Below, one piece after another: positions 15,997 to 25,839 of a stretch of DNA of 57,850 nt (position 1 is its first letter; each line of letters begins with the position of its first letter). A program made the translations under genes and the position numbers. Origin of the DNA: Blastocatellia bacterium (GTDB taxonomy: Bacteria > Acidobacteriota > Blastocatellia > Chloracidobacteriales > Chloracidobacteriaceae); contig JAIBAN010000052.1 of assembly GCA_019695185.1 (NCBI GenBank), positions 1 through 57,850 on the forward strand, read 5' to 3'. The notes beneath the pieces were generated by a model. That model worked only from the letters and a program-made list of their open reading frames with translations, was not told where the DNA came from and made no database searches.

Positions 15997-17454
15997 TTAT
16001 TCTTTGGTGACAATGGCGTGGGTGCCGGTGACTTCTTCGAGTTCCATTTCCTCGATTTGCCATTCTTCGGTCCGGAAGGCACCTTCCCATTTGGCAATCA
16101 CAACCGTGGCCAGACAGTTGCCGATGACGTTGACGGCAGTGCGGGCCATGTCCATCAGTTCGTCCACCCCAAGGATGAGAATGACGCCCTCGGCGGGAAG
16201 GTTAAAGGAATTGAGAGTTCCTAAGAGAATGACCAGCGAAGCACGGGGCACCCCGGCGACACCTTTTGAAGTCAGCATGAGCGTGGCCAGCATGGTCAGT
16301 TGTTGCCAGAGGGACATCTGCACACCGGCAGCCTGAGCGACGAAAATCGAAGCCAGGGAAAGATAGAGCGTCGTGCCGTCCAGGTTGAAACTGTAGCCGG
16401 TGGGAAGCACAAACCCGACAATCCGGCGCGGAACGCCCAGCCGTTCCATGTTTTCCATGGCGCGGGGCAAGGCGGATTCCGAAGAAGTGGTGGCAAAAGC
16501 AATCGTTGCCGGGGTCCGCACTGCGTGCCAAAAATCCTTGAGCGGAACCCGAAAGAGAATGGCCACCGGCAACAGCACGCAGGTCAGAAAGAAAAACAGC
16601 GCACCGTAAAGCGTCCCCACCAGCATGCCCAGGTTTTTCAGCACGCCCAACCCGCTGTGACCCACGGTGTTGGCCATTGCCGCGCCGACTCCGACCGGGG
16701 CGAATTTCATCACGAATTCCGTAAAGCGGAACATGACATCGGCCAGCGATTCGCACCATTTCACCATGGGTTCGGCTTTGTGTCCGATGCTCGTTACAGC
16801 CAGCGCAAACAGCACCGAGAAAATCACGATTTGCAGCACATCGCCTTCAGCCATTGCCTTGATAATCGAAGTCGGTGACAGGTGGGCGATGATGTCGCCA
16901 AAAGCCTGGGGTTTCGGTGGTGGCTCCGGCGCAGTCAGACCTTTGGCCACTGCTGCTGCTGCATCCGAAGCTTTTTGGGCTGCCAGTGAGGCTTCGGCGG
17001 CGGCGTTCTTCGCGGCTTCAGCGTCGGTTCCTGTTGCCATTTGCTTGGCTCGTGCCGAAGCCTCAGCCGCTTCTTTGGCCAAATCCTTGGCCCGTTGCGC
17101 CAATACGCCTTTATCATCCGGCCTGGTGATTCCGGCCAACGACACCCCAACTCCCGGTTTGGTGAGGTTGACCGCCGCCAATCCGATAAAGAGCGCCAGG
17201 GTGGTCACGATTTCAAAGTACACCAATGACTTGAAGCCAATCCGTCCGACCTGTTTCAGGTCGCCGGTTCCGGCAATGCCAATCACCAGCGTCGAAAAAA
17301 TCAGTGGGGCGATGATGGATTTGATGAGATTCAGAAAAAGGATGGAAAGCGGGCGAACAGCAATGCCCCATTCCGGACTCACATAGCCCAGCACAATACC
17401 GAGCACCAGGCCAATCATGATTTTCCACGTCAGTGAAATCGAAGGCAGTTTCAT
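15997..17454 (-). CDS. Dicarboxylate/amino acid:cation symporter (SDF family, GltP/DctA type)
   Basis: This is a secondary transporter for dicarboxylates or acidic amino acids in the inner membrane. The 485 residues keep the SDF hallmarks: TTSSESALPRAMENMERLGV (serine-rich loop), GYSFNLDGTTLYLSLASIFV and LTSKGVAGVPRASLV. Between the early and middle helices, about residues 120-190 form an Ala/Lys-rich insert likely to be a coiled coil, ending in a PEPPPKPQ linker; this makes the protein longer than GltP (about 430). The neighbouring SWIM gene ends 36 bp upstream. The substrate is not determined. Confidence 0.9.
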   Translation of the reverse strand: MKLPSISLTWKIMIGLVLGIVLGYVSPEWGIAVRPLSILFLNLIKSIIAPLIFSTLVIGIAGTGDLKQVGRIGFKSLVYFEIVTTLALFIGLAAVNLTKPGVGVSLAGITRPDDKGVLAQRAKDLAKEAAEASARAKQMATGTDAEAAKNAAAEASLAAQKASDAAAAVAKGLTAPEPPPKPQAFGDIIAHLSPTSIIKAMAEGDVLQIVIFSVLFALAVTSIGHKAEPMVKWCESLADVMFRFTEFVMKFAPVGVGAAMANTVGHSGLGVLKNLGMLVGTLYGALFFFLTCVLLPVAILFRVPLKDFWHAVRTPATIAFATTSSESALPRAMENMERLGVPRRIVGFVLPTGYSFNLDGTTLYLSLASIFVAQAAGVQMSLWQQLTMLATLMLTSKGVAGVPRASLVILLGTLNSFNLPAEGVILILGVDELMDMARTAVNVIGNCLATVVIAKWEGAFRTEEWQIEEMELEEVTGTHAIVTKE

Positions 17455-17490
17455 GGATGTGTTCTCTTTGGTTGGAGAGTTGAAAACGGG

Positions 17491-19179
17491 TCACAGGTTC
17501 CGAAATTCGTCCTGCAAAGCCGGAAGCCGTTTGTAGTGTGTGCGAACCCCCTGAATGAAGTTCGCCCACGTCAGTTTGTCTTTCAGAATCGTGCAGTAAA
17601 TGTCTTTGATGGCTGCCGCGTGTTTGGCCCCCCGGTTGTACCCGTTACGGGAACGTTCGGCAATGTTGGCTTCCATCAATTCGCGGTAGATTTCCAGCGA
17701 AACCTGTGGCTTCACCTCTTTGACGCCATCCGCCACTGTGATTTTGACATTGTCAGACTGACCTTTGGCAGTCGCCAGTTTGACGGCATCATCCCATTGT
17801 TTTTCAAACAGATAGACCTGCGCCAGAACCTCCGGACGGCGTTTGGCGGCTTCCATTAAAACTGGCTGGCAGGCTTCCCATTTGTTGATGGCTCGTGCCA
17901 CGGTACGCAACCGTTGATAGCGTTCCAGGTTAAGGTAGTTCGTCTTGACCTGGGTCAGTAAAATCCGGTACAGGTTTTCCAAATCGTCTTGTTGTTCGTA
18001 ATGCTGTATCAGACGGGGGAACACACCATCACCCAAGGGTGGAGCATACCAGCCATAATCAGTGTTGGCCGGACGTTTGGCCAAGTCGGTCACGTATGAT
18101 TCCAGTGTGGCGAGGTATTCCTTCTGATTGCCCTTTTGCTCCCAATATCCGGCCAAGTCAAGAAACTGGGCTTCGGTGTGCAGGTTCTCGCGGCGGGTTT
18201 TGAGGTAATTGGCTTCGTCGCCCAGTTTCAGGTAATAACCGGCAATCCAATCCGCAGCTTCATCAATGTCGGTGTCTTTTTTGAGTTTTTGAATGAGATA
18301 GCGGTAATCGTCCGGCGCAGTGCACATCGTATCGAGTGCCTTTTTCAAGGTTCCGTCGGCTCCGCCGTACCCGCACATGTCCCAGGATAAAGCCGTCAAC
18401 ACCGTATCAAAATACGGTTTCTTTTCAGCAGAAGGCAGTTGCAAAGCATTGACGGCTTTGGCGTAAATCTCAATCGCCATTTCAATTTGCGTGGTGCTGA
18501 GGTTGTGGCTCTCCACCATCTTGTTCATGGTTTTGACGATGTGCCAGGACAGGTCAATCTGGTCGGCTGGGTTGAGCGTCTGGATTTCGGTCAAAATTGG
18601 CTCAATCGCGGTGACTTCCACTGCTGCATCGTCATAACCGCCATCGTCATAATAGCGATAGAGCCGGTCTTCGTTGAGTTCTTTGGCAATTCGGCTTTTC
18701 AGGGTTTTCACCCGTCCGGCATCGCGTGGCTGCTGCCGGAGCACTGCCGGAGCCAAGGTCACCCGACTCAACAGAATTTGCAGAAAATCCGGATTGTCTT
18801 CGGCCAGTCCGGTGATGAGTGCCACCAAATCCTTGTGCGGCATGGCTGTCAGCGTCTGTTGCAGAACTGAAGTTGAAGGCGCTTCCGTTTGCACGTCGGC
18901 AAATTCTCCGTCCAGATAGCAAAGCAGCACTGCCACGATGTGTTTGCAGACCAGCCCGTCATACGGACAATCGCAGGCGGCCTTGAGGTCATTGCCCGAT
19001 TCGCGGACGGTCACCCGATATTCGCCGTAATTTCCTTCCACCCGTGCAGAAAGCGAGGTCGGCGTGGCGGCTGTCGGCTCCACCAAACCTTGGTTGGCAT
19101 AGTCGGCTCCGCGCCGGAAAATCTCCGTGCTGTCAGCCATCCGGCGGATGTCGTCCCGTGTCATGGACGTGAGTTTCAT
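17491..19179 (-). CDS. SWIM zinc-finger domain protein
   Basis: The 562-residue cytoplasmic protein has an N-terminal SWIM motif (CDCPYDGLVCKHIV, i.e. CxC...CxH) near residue 60-75, then a long helical region like those of bacterial SWIM proteins, with no helicase motifs visible. The frame is open to 19338, but that adds 53 residues from a palindromic repeat. The ATG at 19179 has an aggag ribosome-binding site 8 nt upstream and starts MKLTSMTRDDIRRMADSTEI. SWIM domains are proposed to bind DNA or protein; the specific role is unknown. Confidence 0.85.
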   Translation of the reverse strand: MKLTSMTRDDIRRMADSTEIFRRGADYANQGLVEPTAATPTSLSARVEGNYGEYRVTVRESGNDLKAACDCPYDGLVCKHIVAVLLCYLDGEFADVQTEAPSTSVLQQTLTAMPHKDLVALITGLAEDNPDFLQILLSRVTLAPAVLRQQPRDAGRVKTLKSRIAKELNEDRLYRYYDDGGYDDAAVEVTAIEPILTEIQTLNPADQIDLSWHIVKTMNKMVESHNLSTTQIEMAIEIYAKAVNALQLPSAEKKPYFDTVLTALSWDMCGYGGADGTLKKALDTMCTAPDDYRYLIQKLKKDTDIDEAADWIAGYYLKLGDEANYLKTRRENLHTEAQFLDLAGYWEQKGNQKEYLATLESYVTDLAKRPANTDYGWYAPPLGDGVFPRLIQHYEQQDDLENLYRILLTQVKTNYLNLERYQRLRTVARAINKWEACQPVLMEAAKRRPEVLAQVYLFEKQWDDAVKLATAKGQSDNVKITVADGVKEVKPQVSLEIYRELMEANIAERSRNGYNRGAKHAAAIKDIYCTILKDKLTWANFIQGVRTHYKRLPALQDEFRNL

Positions 19180-19207
19180 GGGTAATTTCTCCTGATGGGG
19201 CTTCTTT

Positions 19208-19338
19208 TTGGAGTGCGGTGACTTGTCACCGCTTTGGTTTTCGGCGACTTGTCGCCAAATTCGGGTTGGTGTGGGTTTGGTCAGGTGGTGCCGACAAGTC
19301 GGCACCAGCAAAAGCGGCGACAAGTCGCCGCACTCCAA
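19208..19338. repeat. Inverted palindromic element, GGAGTGCGGYGACTTGTCRCCGC
   Basis: The outer 25-bp arms (19208-19232 and 19314-19338) are near-perfect inverted copies. Inside are two further palindromes, including ggtgccgacaagtcggcacc at 19287-19306. The 131-bp unit can fold as a multi-hairpin structure. It fills most of the uup-SWIM junction. Confidence 0.88.
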
Positions 19339-19347
19339 ATTTGTTGG

Positions 19348-21261
19348 TTACTGATTGCGTTCTTCCAGTTCCAGCCAGCGTTCGGAACAACGGTCAATTT
19401 CGGCGTGGAGCGCATCAAGGGTCAATCCGATTTCCGCCAGTTTTTGATAGTTTGAACCAATGCCGGAAAGCTCCGGATTGCTCAGTTGTTCTTCGAGCGA
19501 TTTCTTTTCCGCTTCCAGTTCAGCCAGTTTGACCTCAAGCTGTTCCAGTTCCTGTTTTTCCTTGTAGGAAAGCCCAGTCCGTTGCTTTTTCACTTCGGGT
19601 GCCTGGGTTTTCAGGGCCGGAGGTGGAGCCGACTGCGCTTTGGCTTCCTCGTCGGCAATCGCTTTGAGCTGTTGATAGAGGCTGAAATTCCCGGCATGTT
19701 TCGTGACCTGACCGTTCCCTTCAAAGACCAGCAGCCCCGTTGCCACTTTGTCGAGGAAAAACCGGTCGTGAGTGACAAACAGCACACAGCCTTGGAAATC
19801 GTTGAGGGTGGCTTCAATCCATTGCAGGGTTTCGATGTCGAGGTCGTTGGTCGGTTCGTCCAGAACCAGCACGTTGGCATCCGTCAGCAGGATTTTGGCC
19901 AGTACCAGTCGGTTTTTTTCGCCGCCTGACAGCAGTTTGATTTTGGAATGAAGGTGGTCGTTACCGAATTTGAAATCGCGCAGATAGGACCGGATGGTGC
20001 GAAACTCGCCCCGCACATTGACCATTTCGGCATTGCCGTTGATGTAATCCCAGACGGTCAATTCCTGGTCCAAATCAAGCCGGTTTTGGGCGAAATAGGC
20101 GAAGCTCGTGTTTTTGCCTTGCGTAACGGTGCCGGCAGTGGGTGGAATCTGCCCGATGAGCGTCCGCAGCAGCGTGGTTTTGCCGCTCCCGTTGGGGCCC
20201 ACCAGGGCAATCCGGTCGCCTTTGTTCAGAATGAATTCCAGGTTTTCGACCAGCCGTATGCCGGCGCACTCAACCTTGAGGTCTTTGGTTTCCAGAATCG
20301 TATTCCCCAGCCGTTGGGCCGAAGTAATGCCGCCGCGCATGAATTCTTCCTGTTCGCGGCGGGCCTGCTCGCGCATTTCGAGGACGGTTCGAATCCGGTG
20401 CTTGGATTTCGTTCCACGGGCGCGGACGCCCCGCCGCAGCCAGGCTTCCTCGCGCCGGAGCAGTCCCAGCAGCCGTGAATGCGTGCGGTCCTCGATTTCC
20501 TCGCGCTCTGCACGGGCTTCCAGGTAATCGGAATATCCGCCGCGATAGGTCGTGGCCGTGCCGTCTGCGATTTCCACCATCCGGTCCACGATGTTGTCGA
20601 GAAAATAACGGTCGTGGGTAATCAGCAGCAGCGCGCCCTTGTATTCGTCCAGGTAGGCTTCAAGCCACGCAATCGTCTGCACGTCCAGGTGGTTGGTCGG
20701 TTCATCCAGAATCAACAGTTCCGGATTGCGAATAAAGGTGCAGGCCAGCGCGACCCGCTTCCGTTCCCCACCGCTCAGACTTTCAACCGCCTGCGCCGAG
20801 CGCCGGATGTCGAGATGTCCTAAAATTGCATCAATCCGGTGCTGGTAATTCCAGCCGCCCAACTGTTCCATGCGATGTTCGACGGCTTCGTACTCCTCAT
20901 GGAGTTGGGACAATTCGGTTTCGTTTTGCGCGGCGGCCATTTTTTCGGAAAGCTGTTCAAAGGCAGCGGCCACCTGTCGGACTTCGACCAGCGAGGCGTC
21001 AATCACTTCCTGCACGGTGCGATTGGGCGTCAAATGTGGTTCCTGGGCGAGCAATCCCAGCGAAATGCCGCGCCGGACGGAGATTGTGCCCGCATCCGGT
21101 GTCACGGTTCCTTCGATGAGGCGAAACAACGTAGTCTTGCCGGAACCGTTGGAGCCGATGATGCCAACCCGTTCGGTGTCGTCCACGGCCAGCGTGACAT
21201 CCTGCAAAATCGGCTTGATGTCATAGGTTTTGGAAAGCTGATGAAGGCTGAGTAAATTCAT
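19348..21261 (-). CDS. uup: ABC-F ATPase Uup
   Basis: This is a soluble ABC-F protein acting on ribosomes and/or DNA structures. The 637 residues contain two ABC cassettes: Walker A GSNGSGKTTL with LSGGERKR and LDEPTNHLD, then GPNGSGKTTL with LSGGEKNR and LDEPTNDLD. Between them is the ABC-F linker region. The C-terminal 70 residues form a charged coiled coil (YKEKQELEQLEVKLAELEAE), as in Uup. The start MNLLSLHQLSKTYD fits the family. It is separated from the TonB receptor gene by a hairpin. Confidence 0.9.
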   Translation of the reverse strand: MNLLSLHQLSKTYDIKPILQDVTLAVDDTERVGIIGSNGSGKTTLFRLIEGTVTPDAGTISVRRGISLGLLAQEPHLTPNRTVQEVIDASLVEVRQVAAAFEQLSEKMAAAQNETELSQLHEEYEAVEHRMEQLGGWNYQHRIDAILGHLDIRRSAQAVESLSGGERKRVALACTFIRNPELLILDEPTNHLDVQTIAWLEAYLDEYKGALLLITHDRYFLDNIVDRMVEIADGTATTYRGGYSDYLEARAEREEIEDRTHSRLLGLLRREEAWLRRGVRARGTKSKHRIRTVLEMREQARREQEEFMRGGITSAQRLGNTILETKDLKVECAGIRLVENLEFILNKGDRIALVGPNGSGKTTLLRTLIGQIPPTAGTVTQGKNTSFAYFAQNRLDLDQELTVWDYINGNAEMVNVRGEFRTIRSYLRDFKFGNDHLHSKIKLLSGGEKNRLVLAKILLTDANVLVLDEPTNDLDIETLQWIEATLNDFQGCVLFVTHDRFFLDKVATGLLVFEGNGQVTKHAGNFSLYQQLKAIADEEAKAQSAPPPALKTQAPEVKKQRTGLSYKEKQELEQLEVKLAELEAEKKSLEEQLSNPELSGIGSNYQKLAEIGLTLDALHAEIDRCSERWLELEERNQ

Positions 21262-21544
21262 GAATGTTTGGCTTGAATGAAGGATTTTTCGGCAGGTGAG
21301 AAACCGAAAGCCGCCATTATGCCTTCATTTGCCAAACATTGGATAGAAAATTCCCGGCAAATTTGCTCTCTCAGGGGAATACAGTATTTGAAGGAAGGAA
21401 CCTGGTTTGGCAAATCAGGGAAAATCAGATTGGTTTGCGGGCAAAAGAAAATGGTGAACGGGTCCGGTTGAGCACCGTTCCCATTCACCATTTTTTCCCG
21501 AACCAGGAAGGAAAAATTTCAGTCCTCAGTCCTCGGTTCTTGGT
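21262..21544. other. Gap between TonB receptor and uup
   Basis: No gene. It holds an inverted pair atgtttggc...gccaaacat at about 21264-21341, a strong hairpin at 21447-21496 (listed separately) and a short AGTCCTC heptamer run at 21520-21535 next to the receptor stop codon. Confidence 0.6.
21447..21496 (-). terminator. Terminator-like hairpin downstream of the TonB receptor
   Basis: An 11-bp perfect outer stem (aaaatggtgaa paired with ttcaccatttt) encloses an inner cgg/ccg pairing. It is flanked by T-rich sequence on the receptor's strand (ttttctttt) and six T on the other, so it could act on both strands. It lies about 50 bp past the receptor stop. Confidence 0.6.
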
Positions 21545-24500
21545 TTAGAACACAATCTTCAACGCCACTTGGAAAATACGGGGGCTGTTCAACTGGAACC
21601 CAGACTGACCGAAGGTGGTCGCGTTGACGTTTTGGTCAACCACGCCGAAAATCGGGTGATTCGGGAAGTTGAAGAACTCAGCCCGGAATTCGGTGTTGAT
21701 GCGTTCCGTAATGGCAGTCCGCTTGAGCACGCTGAAATCCCAGTTGAAGAACTGCGGTCCGTTGAAGGACAGCCGTGACAGGGTGCCAATCGTGCCGGCA
21801 CCGGGGTTGAAGAACGCCTGGCCGCTGAAAGCCGCCTGGCCGTCCGGAGCCACGGCCCGACCATCGCGTCCAATCACACGCGGGTCAATGAAATACACCC
21901 CGTTGGGCGTAAAGCGGATGCCCAGCAGGTCACGAATCTGGTCGTTGGTGAGGGACGAATTGGCCGTGTTGTTGCCCGAACGTCCGCCCCGGTTGAGCGT
22001 GCCGCGTGTCGAGGTAATCGAGAACGGGTTGCCCGTTTGCCAGACCAGAATTGAGGCCACGGACCAGCCGCCAATCACTTTCTTGAGAATCCGGTTGTCC
22101 GGATTGAAGCGTTTGCCCGGTCCGAAGGGCAGTTCATACACGCCGTTGGCTTTGAAGATGTGCGGCACATCAAGCTGCGAACGGGAATATTCGACGCCCT
22201 GTTGGTTGTTGTCGAGGAATGGTTCGAAAATCACCTGGGTGCTCGTCCCCGGCGAGTTCGACAGGTTTTTGCTGTAGCTGTAGTTGGTTTGGAACGTCAG
22301 TCCATTGGAGAACCGCCGCCGCAATTCCACTTGCAGCGAGTGATAGTTGGATTCCGACAGATTCGTCAGCACGTCGGCCACGAAAATGTTCGGATTGGCC
22401 ACGAAATTGACGCTGCCGGCCAAGCCGTTCTGGAAGTACACCTGCGCCAGCGAACCGGCTTCACCTCGTTGAATCAACGGACGAATCGTGCCGGTGTTGG
22501 TCAGGAGGCCGCCGCTGGCCAGTTTCGGAAACACGGTCAGCACCTGGCTGCCGGGAATCGCCGGATTGTAGCGCGGGTCAAAAACGCCGGTCCGGGCCTG
22601 GGCCAGGAAGCCGTTTTGCTGTGCGCGCAGCACATCCGCCGCAAAACCGTTGCTGAAGATGTCCACCTGGTTGTAGTCAATTCCGCGAATCAGGTTGTTG
22701 CTCATGTTGCCGACGTACCGCACCGTCAACACTGTGTCTTTTGTGATTTCGCGGTCAATGCTCAGGTTCCATTGGTGGAAATACGGCGTCCGCAGGTTCG
22801 GGTCCACCGTAAAAGCTGCGGCTGCCGGGTTAATCCGGAAGTTGTCAGCAAAGGAACGGGGAACTTTGAACGTCGGTTGGGCAAAGGCTGAAGAAACCAG
22901 TCCCGCGCCATCCCGATTGAGGAGGCCGAAGAGGTTATTCCGGGTGACCGTCGTGCTCAACCCGTCGTTTCCACCGGCGGCATTGCGCGGAGCCGCAATC
23001 GCCTGGTCGTTGACGTAGGCAATCGAGTATCCGCCGCGCAGCACGGTCTGGCGGCCAAGTTTCGGAATATCCCACGCAAAACTGATGTTCGGCGCGAAAT
23101 TGTTCCGGTCCGCTTTGTTGAAACCGCCATCGACGAAATCAACCGTTCCGTTTGGATCCAACACGGTATCCTTGCCGCTGCGGCCATTGGCCACAGGCAG
23201 CAGGGCCAGATTGTTGCGTTCGGTGAGCGGTCCCAGGTAATCGTAGCGCAACCCCAGATTCAAGGTCAGGCGTGGCCGCATCCGCCATGAATCAGTGAAG
23301 TAAAACGAATATTGGTTGGTCTGGAAATCCCGTTTGTTCGGAGCCCCTTTGACAAAACCGGAGTCCTGGGACGTGGCTTCATACTGGGCGTTTCCATTGG
23401 CAATCACACCGGCCAGCAGTGCCAGCAACCCATTGGCAGTGGCCAACTGGGTGGCGTCAATGCCGCCTGGAAAATCCTTTGCCACCAAAGCCGAGCCAGC
23501 GGGGGCACCCACGCCAAAGCCCAATCCAAAAGTCGGAACCGACCCTGCCGGGAAAATAAACGGCGAGGTCCGAATCCGGTCATACTGACCGCCGAAGCGG
23601 AAGAAATGCGCGCCCCGGCTGTAGGAAGCCGAATCAATAAAGGAGACAATACCCGAAGTCCGGCCCTGGTCCAGGAACTGGTTCACCGGATTGGTGACAA
23701 GCGGCGTCCCAAAGAAGAACCCCGGCTTGTCGGCGCTTGAAGTGAACAACGGCTGGCTCCGCGTACCGCCAATCCGCAGCTCGTTGGTCATCCGGTCGTT
23801 GATAATCCAGTTCCAGGCTCCGACGCCAAAGTAGGTGACATTGGTGTTGACCACACCGGGGTTGACGGCAAACGTCGTATCGGCGTCACCACGTTGGACG
23901 TTTTCGCTGGAACGGTTGAACACGCCTTCAAACCGGTGCCGGGCGTTCATCGTGTAGTCGAGGCGCGCCGTCAGCGTGTTCCGGTCGTTGTTGGCTGATT
24001 TGTTGAACGAATAGCCCGAAGTGTTGAGCCCGTCGCCTGCCGTGTTGGCATTGGCGGCCTGCGGCAACTGGTTGAGCACATTGCTGGCCACCAACGGGTC
24101 AATGCCCAATTTCTTGAGGCCCAGAATATCGAGCGTGCGAATACCGCCTGCCGTGTCCCGATAGGTGAAAACACCCCGCCGGGCGTTGGGCAGCAGAATG
24201 GTGTTGGTGGTCGGGTTGGCCGTGCGTTGACGGAACCCTTCGTACACGCCGAAGAAAAACAATTTGTTTTTGATAATCGGCCCTGACAGCGTGCCGCCAA
24301 ACTGGTTGCGAATCAACTGGGGTTTGGCCACACCTTGCAGGTTGTTGAAAAAGTCGTTCGCACCGAGCGCACTGTTCCGGTGAAATTCAAAAGCCGAACC
24401 GTGAAACTCGTTGGTGCCGGTCGGGGTCACCGTCCGGATGGCGGATGAGCCGCCGGAAACTTCAGCTCCTGCATTCTGGGCCACCACGCTGAATTCGGCC

Positions 24501-25183
24501 ACCTGCGCCACGGTCGGGCGGTTGACCGCCAGGTCGAGCGAGTTTTCCCGGAACAGGTTGTCCTGAACGTTGATGCCGTCCTGCGTGAGCGAAGCGGTCG
24601 AAGCCCGCATCCCGTTGATGGTCGTGGTGACGTTGGCGCGGGCGCTGTTGCCACCGCCGGCCACCCCGGCCTGGAGCTGAATCAGTTGCAACGGACTGCG
24701 TCCATTGAGTGGCAAATCCTGCACCTGTTTCTGGTTGACCGTGTTTTTGACTTCGGAGTTGGTGGTTTGGACCAGTTCCTCACCGGCGGCAACGGTAATA
24801 ATGTCATTTCCGCCCCCGGCTTCCAGCGGAATTGCCAGTCCGTATTCCTGACCAATGTCAATTTTGACGCCTTCAGAAACAGCCTTTTTGAAGCCTTCAA
24901 CTTCAACCGTCACGGTATAGCGGCCAATGGCCAACTGGGGAAAGACAGCCAGCCCGTTTTCGTTGGTCGTGGCCGTCACGGAGGTGCTGGTACCCTCGTT
25001 GGTAACCGTCACGGTGGCCCCGGCCACCAAGGCTCCTGTCGTATCTTTGGCTGTAATGACCAGCCGCCCGTTGGTACTTTGCGCACAGACAGGGTCAATC
25101 CGGGGCGCAAAGACGGGAACTCCGAACAGGACCGCCAGCACGGCGAAAACCTGTGCGAACATTCGCAATCGAAGCGATTTCAT
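21545..25183 (-). CDS. TonB-dependent receptor with carboxypeptidase-regulatory-like domain
   Basis: This is an outer-membrane transporter of the large Oar-like/acidobacterial type. The 1212 residues have a signal peptide (MKSLRLRMFAQVFAVLAVLF..., cut near VCAQ), a beta-sandwich carboxypeptidase-regulatory-like domain at about 37-115 (RLVITAKDTTGALVAGATVT), a plug with LPLNGRSPLQLIQLQAGV, and a long beta-barrel ending in phenylalanine (QVALKIVF). No FecA-type signalling domain is visible. Substrates of this class are often glycans or large organic molecules; here unknown. A 650-bp A/T-rich promoter region lies upstream. Confidence 0.92.
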   Translation of the reverse strand: MKSLRLRMFAQVFAVLAVLFGVPVFAPRIDPVCAQSTNGRLVITAKDTTGALVAGATVTVTNEGTSTSVTATTNENGLAVFPQLAIGRYTVTVEVEGFKKAVSEGVKIDIGQEYGLAIPLEAGGGNDIITVAAGEELVQTTNSEVKNTVNQKQVQDLPLNGRSPLQLIQLQAGVAGGGNSARANVTTTINGMRASTASLTQDGINVQDNLFRENSLDLAVNRPTVAQVAEFSVVAQNAGAEVSGGSSAIRTVTPTGTNEFHGSAFEFHRNSALGANDFFNNLQGVAKPQLIRNQFGGTLSGPIIKNKLFFFGVYEGFRQRTANPTTNTILLPNARRGVFTYRDTAGGIRTLDILGLKKLGIDPLVASNVLNQLPQAANANTAGDGLNTSGYSFNKSANNDRNTLTARLDYTMNARHRFEGVFNRSSENVQRGDADTTFAVNPGVVNTNVTYFGVGAWNWIINDRMTNELRIGGTRSQPLFTSSADKPGFFFGTPLVTNPVNQFLDQGRTSGIVSFIDSASYSRGAHFFRFGGQYDRIRTSPFIFPAGSVPTFGLGFGVGAPAGSALVAKDFPGGIDATQLATANGLLALLAGVIANGNAQYEATSQDSGFVKGAPNKRDFQTNQYSFYFTDSWRMRPRLTLNLGLRYDYLGPLTERNNLALLPVANGRSGKDTVLDPNGTVDFVDGGFNKADRNNFAPNISFAWDIPKLGRQTVLRGGYSIAYVNDQAIAAPRNAAGGNDGLSTTVTRNNLFGLLNRDGAGLVSSAFAQPTFKVPRSFADNFRINPAAAAFTVDPNLRTPYFHQWNLSIDREITKDTVLTVRYVGNMSNNLIRGIDYNQVDIFSNGFAADVLRAQQNGFLAQARTGVFDPRYNPAIPGSQVLTVFPKLASGGLLTNTGTIRPLIQRGEAGSLAQVYFQNGLAGSVNFVANPNIFVADVLTNLSESNYHSLQVELRRRFSNGLTFQTNYSYSKNLSNSPGTSTQVIFEPFLDNNQQGVEYSRSQLDVPHIFKANGVYELPFGPGKRFNPDNRILKKVIGGWSVASILVWQTGNPFSITSTRGTLNRGGRSGNNTANSSLTNDQIRDLLGIRFTPNGVYFIDPRVIGRDGRAVAPDGQAAFSGQAFFNPGAGTIGTLSRLSFNGPQFFNWDFSVLKRTAITERINTEFRAEFFNFPNHPIFGVVDQNVNATTFGQSGFQLNSPRIFQVALKIVF

Positions 25184-25839
25184 ACTTTTTCTCTCTCTTT
25201 CTTCCTTCCGCAGACTTCTTTGGAGCGGAAATCAGCTTGGAATGATTTTCCCTTCGATTTGCAATTGATATGCCACGAATAAATTGGAAAAAATCAAGTT
25301 GAATCAATAAAAATTCAATATTTTGAAAATAGTTTCAAACTCTTTTGTGCTGCCCTAACAACCAACAAAAAACCCTGTAAAATCATGTAAAAAAACCTAT
25401 TCTAGGTTAATTGCAATTTTCTCAAATTCGCTTTTGATTCAGTTTTTTATCAAAACTATCAATCATTTATAAAAATCAAATTCTTTGAAAAGAAACCAAT
25501 TTTTTCAAAAAAATCATGGTTTTGATGATGAGATTTTTAGGGGTTTAAAGTTGATTTTTTTGAAAATTGTAAAAAAAGTTTGATCAAATCCCACAATTGT
25601 GACGTACAGCGGGCAACCATCCACAACAATTGAATACGGGATGAAACGGACGGTTGGGGGACAAAGGGCAAGTTCGTTGTGACGAATGGACCTCCCTTGC
25701 AGGCAAACACCCAAACCGGGGAAATTCCCCCGGTTTTCCAGCCTGTAGCAGCAGTAAATCCAGGATTTTGAAACCTGTTTCGGGTTTTTGAATTCGAAAA
25801 CTGCAACCTTCACCCAATCACCTGACTCCCCTTGGCATA
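25184..25839. promoter_or_regulatory. A/T-rich divergent intergenic region
   Basis: The region lies between the divergently transcribed TonB receptor and histidine kinase genes. Bases 25260-25560 are markedly A/T-rich with many A and T runs, unlike the rest of the window; 25560-25839 return to normal composition. Overlapping minus-strand open frames near 25514-25817 lack recognisable domains. It probably holds both promoters; I cannot place -35/-10 boxes with confidence. Confidence 0.5.

Noticed and set aside
19180..19338. 53-residue N-terminal extension of the SWIM protein
   Set aside because: Encoded by a palindromic repeat. The ATG at 19179 has its own AGGAG site and begins the conserved part.
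25514..25817. Three overlapping short minus-strand frames in the divergent promoter region
   Set aside because: No start context, no domain, mutually exclusive frames, and next to an A/T-rich region.
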